A DNA stretch of 64,000 nt. Source: Delphinapterus leucas. Lineage: Eukaryota > Chordata > Mammalia > Artiodactyla > Monodontidae. The translations under genes and the position numbers were made by a program. The notes under the pieces are model-generated. The model saw only the letters and a program-made list of their open reading frames with translations. It searched no databases and was not told the DNA's origin. The DNA lies in the NCBI RefSeq assembly GCF_002288925.2, contig NW_022098076.1:65148334-65212333 (forward strand), read 5' to 3'. Numbering within the stretch: the stretch's first letter is position 1; each line of letters begins with the position of its first letter. Below, in pieces: positions 58,739 through 64,000 of the stretch.

Positions 58739-60508
58739 ATGAAAGGAATCCAAATCGGAAAAGAAAAAGTAAAGCTGTCACTGTTTGCAGATGACATCAT
58801 ACTATACATAGAGAATCCTAAAGATGCTACCAGAAAACTACTAGAGCTAATCAATGAATTTGGTAATATAGCAGGATACAAAATTAACGCACAGAAATCT
58901 CTAGCATTCCTATACACTACTGACAAAAAATATGAAAGTGAAATTAAGAAAACACTCCCATTTACCATTGCAACAAAAAGAATAAAATACCTAGGAATAA
59001 ACCTACCTAAGGAGACAAAAGACCTGTATGCAGAAAATTATAAGACACTGATGAAAGAAATTAAAGATGATACAAACAGATGGAGAGATATACCATGTTC
59101 TTGGATTGGAAGAATCAACATTGTGAAAATGAATCTACTACCCAAAGCAATCTACAGATTCAATGCAATTCCTGTGAGACTACCACTGGTATTTTTCACA
59201 GAACTAGAACAAAAAAATTCACAATTTGTATGGAAACACAAAAGACCCCGAATAGCCAAAGCAATCCTGAGAACGAAAAACGGAGCTGGAGGAATCAGGC
59301 TCCCTGACTTCAGACTATACTACAAAGCTACAGTAATCAAGACAGTATGGTACTGGCACAAAAACAGAAAGATAGATCAATGGAACAGGATAGAAAGCCC
59401 AGAGATAAACCCACGCACATATGGACACCTTATCTTTGATAAAGGTGGCAGGAATATACAGTGGAGAAAGGACAGCCTCTTCAATAAGTGGTGCTGGGAA
59501 AACTGGACAGGTACATGTAAAAGTATGAGATTAGATCACTCCCTAACACCATACACAAAAATAAGCTCAAAATGGATTAAAGACCTAAATGTAAGGCCAG
59601 AAACTATCAAACTCTTAGAGGAAAACATAGGCAGAGCACTCAATGACATAAATCACAGCAAGATCCTTTTTGACCCACCTCCTAGAGAAATGGAAATAAA
59701 AACAAAAATAAACAAATGGGACCTAATGAAACTTCAAAGGTTTTGCACAGCAAAGGAAACCATAAACAAGACCAAAAGACAACGCTCAGAATGGGAGAAA
59801 ATATTTGCAAATGAAGCAACTGACAGAGGATTAATCTCCAAAATTTACAAGCAGCTCATGCAGCTCAATAACAAAAAAACAAGCAACCCAATCCAGAAAT
59901 GGGCAGAAGACCTAAATAGACATTTCTCCAAAGAAGATATACAGACTGCCAACAGACACATGAAAGAATGCTCAACATCATTAATCATTAGAGAAATGCA
60001 AATCAAAACTACAATGAGATATCATCTCACACCAGTCAGAATGACCATCATCAAAAAATCTAGAAACAATAAATGCTGGAGAGGGTGCAGAGAAAAGGTA
60101 ACACTCTTGCACTGCTGGTGGGAATGTGAATTGGTTCAGCCACTATGGAGAACAGTATGGAGATTCCTTAAAAAACTACAAATAGAACTACCATATGTCC
60201 CAGCAATCCCACTACTGAGCATATACCCTGAGAAAACCAAAATTCAAAAAGAGTCATGTACCAAAATGTTCATTGCAGCTCTATTTACAATAGCCCAGAG
60301 ATGGAAACAACCTAAGTGCCCCTCATCGGATCAATGGATAAAGAAGATGTGGCACATATATACAATGGAAAATTACTCAGCCATAAAAAGAAACGAAATT
60401 GAGCTATTTGTAATGAGGTGGATAGACCTAGAGTATGTCATACAGAGTGAAGTAAGTCAGAAAGAGAAAGACAAATGCCATATGCTAACACATATATATG
60501 GAATTTAA
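58739..60508 (+). pseudogene. L1 C ORF2 3' half: open RT palm to C-terminus, 589 codons
   Basis: An uninterrupted frame starting just upstream of the catalytic motif LSLFADD (residues 14-19) and running through the RT thumb/connection region to the Cys-rich C-terminal block (CWRGCREK ... [13 protein letters not shown], near residues 450-480) and the natural end HIYGI. It lacks the whole endonuclease and the RT fingers, so it cannot be a working ORF2p. The start Met is an internal codon, not a natural start. Complete preservation over 1.77 kb is notable beside the many stops in A and B. It is best read as a young deleted L1, not a host gene. Confidence 0.92.
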
Positions 60509-60885
60509 GAAAAAAATAATGTCATGAAGAACCTAGGGGTAAGACAGGAATAAAGACACAGACCTACTGGAGAACGGACTTGAGGATATGGGGAGGGGGA
60601 AGGGTGAGCTGTGTGACAGGGCGAGAGCGAGACATGGACATATATACACTAACAAACGTAAGGTAGATAGCTAGTGGGAAGCAGCCGCATGGCACAGGGA
60701 TATCGGCTCGGTGCTTTGTGACCGCCTGGAGGGGTGGGATAGGGAGGGTGGGAGGGAGGGAGACGCAAGAGGGAAGAGATATGGGAACATATGTATATGT
60801 ATAACTGATTCACTTTGTTATAAAGCAGAAACTAACACACCATTGTAAAGCAATTACACCCCAATAAAGATGTTAAAAAAAAAAA

Positions 60886-61419
60886 GATGTGGCACATATA
60901 TACAATGGAATATTACTCATCCATAAAAAGAAACGAAATTGAGTTACTTGTAGTGAGGTAGATGGACCTAGAGTCTGTCATATAGAGTGAAGTAAGTCAG
61001 AGAGAGAAAAAGAAATACCATATGCTAACACATATATGTGGAATTTTTTTAAAAAATGGTTCTGAAAAACCTAGGGGCGGGACAGGAATAATGATGGAGA
61101 AGTAGAGAATGGACTTGAGGACCGGGGGAGGGGGACGGGTAAGCTGGGACTAAGTGAGAGAGTGGCATGGACATGTATACACTACCAAATGTAAAATAGA
61201 TAGCTAGTGGGAAGTAGCCACATAGCACAGGGAGATATGCTCGGTGCTTTGTGACCACCTAGAGGGGTTTGATAGAGAGGGTGAGAGGGAGATGCAAGAG
61301 AGAGGTGATATGGGGATATATGAATACGTATAGCTGATTCACTTTGTTATACAGCAGAAACTAACACAACAAAGTAAAGCAATTATACTCCAATAAAGAT
61401 TTATTTTTTAAATAAAAAG
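60886..61419 (+). mobile_element. 5'-truncated L1 3' end (element D), head-to-tail after C
   Basis: Starts directly after the poly-A of C with GATGTGGCACATATATACAA (equivalent to 60346 in C) and repeats the end of ORF2 and the 3' UTR to CAATAAAGATTTATTTTTTA. Differences from C run at roughly 10% by eye, so it is a separate insertion, not a fresh tandem duplication. Confidence 0.9.
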
Positions 61420-63430
61420 AAAACTGGTGTGGACCTAAAAACTTTTAATAGGCGCTTTTTCTTTTTGTAGTTTCTTGCAGTTTGGTTTTTATTAATATCA
61501 GGCAATTGGGGACTTTTAAAGCCATTTACTCTGTATTTGAATTCTCATTGAATGAGAGTTGCAAGGCAGAGTAAGTGTCTGGTGGCTGTTAACTGAGTCA
61601 TGGGTCATTGAAAATGTAGTGTGCAGAATTGAATTTTGATTTTTTAAAAAATGAGTCGTTAACTTTTGGACCACATGCTCCTCTGTTCCCAGGAATGGAG
61701 TGACAGGGGCTCGATGCCTGTTCTTTCCAAAGCGTTGCATTTTCCTTGTCCCACCCACTTGAGTTTTGATGCTCTTTGAATTATGGTGTTTGATCTCTGT
61801 TCCTAAGGATTGAAGATTCTACCCATTCTTTCTTTGGATGAGTTGCTCCTGGCTGATGACCCTCGAATTGAAAATGATGTTTCCCCTGTGAACGTCCTAA
61901 GTTTAAATTCAGTGTTCTTCGTATGGTCAGTGACTCACATGTGGATAGCTAGGGTGATTTATGGAGTTTTGCTGTCTGCAAAGTAAAATTTTCTCGTGGC
62001 CCTTGGGGAAGACGCTCAGAGAGACCCATCCCCTAGACTGTGCTGGACCAGTTGACAGAATCAGGAGATGAAGTTCTCTCTACTTTCTTCCAAATGCCTT
62101 GGATTAATAGTGGTGTTATTTTCCATACCAAAGCCCAATTACATGGTGGAAGATTTTTAGTAATTGGGCCCTTTGGATTTTAAATCTTCTCAGGTCAGTG
62201 CCCACGAGGAAAGCCTTCAGTAGGAAGGACCCTGGGGCTTCGCACAGAAGGTAAATCTGATTTATAGGTGGACCTGGCATTACGTCTGTCACAAATACAT
62301 TATGAATGGGCATTATACATTTTCTAACACACAAATCAACTCCCCCTGGCAAATTATCCCTCCTCCTAATGGATTACACCATTGGAAGTTCCTCATAATT
62401 TTCATCCTAAGTTTTCACTTTTCTTAGTTTCATTACATTGATGAGTATATCCTTTTGCCTACGTCTTACGGGTGTTAGGTATATTAGGCTAAAGTTTATA
62501 AAATCACCCTACAATTCTCCATCTGGGCCCACTAAAATAGTAAAAAGCAGTTGTAGATGATAAATGGATGCTGATTTCTGTTCAACATCTATACTATACT
62601 GGGGCACAAGGAATACACCTTTAAGTAGATAAACATTTTTCTTCTTAAATATGGGAAGTCATCTAAACAGCACTCAACCAGCTTTTCAGTTGTTTAGCTG
62701 CCATTAAGTTAGGATTTTGTTTCTTTGCTTAGAGAGAATCATGTCCAGTGTTGGTTTCCTTTTTCTTTTTCTTTATCTTTTCCCTGTCTGCCAACCTCTT
62801 GCTACGTGATGCTTCCCTACAGACTCTGGATCTTTGCTTTTCGGGAGAAACTGTACCTGGACTGGCCTGTCTCTGAACACAGAAGCCAGAGATGCTTTCA
62901 GACTTGAAAACACAATGATGGGGCCTTCCACCACAAAGTGGAGCTAAATCTGGGATTGCACTCATTTTGGAAAACCGACAATAGACTGTGGTAGGACCTC
63001 TAACAGAATGGCTGAGGTCAGCAGGTAGGGGTGGACTCATTACCCATGCACAGAGCCTGTTCTGCCCTGGGAAAGGACCCAGCTGTCATCCTCTCCCCAT
63101 CCAGTCTGTAGGAGTGCACACACAAGGGGTCGGTATTTTTGTGTGATCCCGAACAGTTCCGTAATGTTGTAATAAAATGCACACTTCACATCTGTACTGT
63201 GGAATTCCTAAACCATAATGAATACTGCTTCTTGGCTTCACTTCGTGCAGTGGAATTAATGTTCCCTCATGAATTGGAGCATGGTACTCACTTGTTAACA
63301 GCCTCTTGAGGTAGGCCAGCTAGGTTAATCCAAGTCTGTTTTCTGTGGGTAGTCTAGGATTACATATTTCTCTGCCTGCCTGTGTTACATCTCACCTTCA
63401 AGGTTACTTGTTTCATTTAACTGGTTCATT
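61420..63430. other. Unassigned downstream intron
   Basis: No exon or repeat recognised. Open frames are short and unremarkable. The final PARD3B exon(s) are not here. Confidence 0.5.
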
Positions 63431-63860
63431 CTTTTCATCATCCAGCCTTTACTGAGCATGAAGTATGTGCAGGACAACAAGTGTGAACGAAGATCATTGT
63501 ACAAGATCATTATAAAATAATAATCTAGATAGTTATTTTAAAAGATATAATCTAGACTCTTGGAAAATAGGAAGTGACTAGCTCTGTTAAGAGCTTCCCA
63601 GAGGACTTGGTAGTGGGAGAAAAGGGCAAAGGGAAAAGCTGAGGCAGGGTGTGGAAGTGTGAGCGTGCATGGGGGTCAGGGAAGGACCAGTGGTGGAGAA
63701 GGGCACATGTGGGGTATGTAAGGATGAAGTGGCCGGAAGTGGGGCTGCAAACATGACGATGGTACTGATAACAGTAGACTATGAAAGGCTTGGATGCCAT
63801 ATTCAGGAATTTAAACTTTATCCTAGCCATTGAGCAGTTTCTGTGCAGAGTAGTAAGACG
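63431..63860 (-). repeat. Probable L2 LINE fragments, reverse
   Basis: 'cagcctttactgagcatgaa', then 'gaaaggcttggatgccatat', 'ggaatttaaactttatccta' and 'gccattgagcagtttctg' fit reversed L2 text. Confidence 0.6.
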
Positions 63861-63965
63861 ATTATATGTATGTGTGTATAAATATATAGACATATTCACA
63901 CATGTAAATATGCACACAGACATACATATATCATCCTTTTAAATGCGACATCATTCCAGCCACTC

Positions 63966-63969
<4 letters not shown>

Positions 63970-64000
<31 letters not shown>
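63970..64000. repeat. (AT)n microsatellite at window end
   Basis: 31 bp of pure AT, cut by the window edge. Confidence 0.98.

Larger units (their letters stand above)
57615..60885 (+). mobile_element. 5'-truncated, internally deleted L1 (element C), comparatively young
   Basis: Begins mid 5' UTR at GTGTGGCTGACAGGGTCTTG (equivalent to 21963 in A), includes the ORF1 start (58138), then jumps at about 58707 from the ORF1 C-terminal half to the RT palm of ORF2. That is a deletion of about 2.3 kb relative to A. The remaining ORF2 is open to its natural stop, followed by the 3' UTR, CCAATAAAGATG and A12. No clear target-site duplication was found. The intact 589-codon frame points to a more recent insertion than A or B. 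Confidence 0.93.

Noticed and set aside
58738..60508. Host gene with reverse transcriptase domain
   Set aside because: The flanks, 3' UTR and poly-A are plain L1, and the endonuclease and RT fingers are absent.
60342..61419. Recent tandem duplication of the L1 C 3' end
   Set aside because: The two copies differ by roughly 10% with different tails, better explained by separate insertions.
1..64000. CRISPR arrays, operons, phage or endogenous retroviral genes
   Set aside because: The window is mammalian intron. No spaced repeats, LTR pairs or gag/pol/env-like frames were seen; all RT signals belong to L1.

Overview
The window is non-coding mammalian DNA with one exon in it, almost certainly from a cetacean. 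Six tRNA-Glu-derived CHR-type SINEs are present. Five are of the young ~200 bp form (start GGGCTTCCCTGGTGGCGCAG, tail GTACCG + poly-A) that is typical of whales and dolphins, and one is longer and older. A cetartiodactyl-type 80 bp mariner MITE and near-full-length L1s fit the same assignment. I cannot tell toothed from baleen whale. No ruminant BovB LINE was noticed. Nothing looks bacterial, viral or operon-like.

The only protein-coding sequence I can support is a 133 bp internal exon at 15462-15594 on the + strand. It has consensus splice sites and encodes a segment I recognise as the C-terminal part of the PAR-3 family polarity protein PARD3B. The window is therefore intron - exon - intron of a very large gene, and everything else is intronic. 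No other exon, tRNA, rRNA or CRISPR was found.

Layout: 1-15 kb is upstream intron with ancient repeats (L2, MIR) and one CHR SINE. The exon is at 15.5 kb. 17.6-18.3 kb holds a MER5-like remnant and a CHR SINE. 20.19-27.81 kb is a full-length but degenerate L1 on + (element A), with a 14 bp target-site duplication, a CHR SINE inside its ORF2, and a 100-N assembly gap flanked by identical 188 bp ends. 27.8-35 kb is ancient repeats plus a 180 bp local duplication. 35.8-39.5 kb is AT-rich and dominated by an ancient minus-strand L1M with L2 and CHR insertions. 41 kb holds an old CHR SINE and the mariner hairpin. 48.07-55.38 kb is a second full-length degenerate L1 on - (element B), with its own target-site duplication and a second 100-N gap. 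57.6-60.9 kb is a younger internally deleted L1 on + (element C) whose ORF2 3' half is still open for 589 codons with an intact FADD motif, followed head-to-tail by another L1 3' end (element D). The window ends in an (AT)n microsatellite.

The points most worth checking are the exact 13 bp tandem duplication abutting the exon's 3' splice site, which doubles the candidate branch point; the mariner hairpin, which resembles the source of the ruminant miR-2284/2285 family; two short intronic segments each copied 1-2.5 kb downstream; a minimal poly-A retro-insertion inside L1 B; and the collapsed or duplicated assembly gap in L1 A. I found no evidence for a new multi-gene system.
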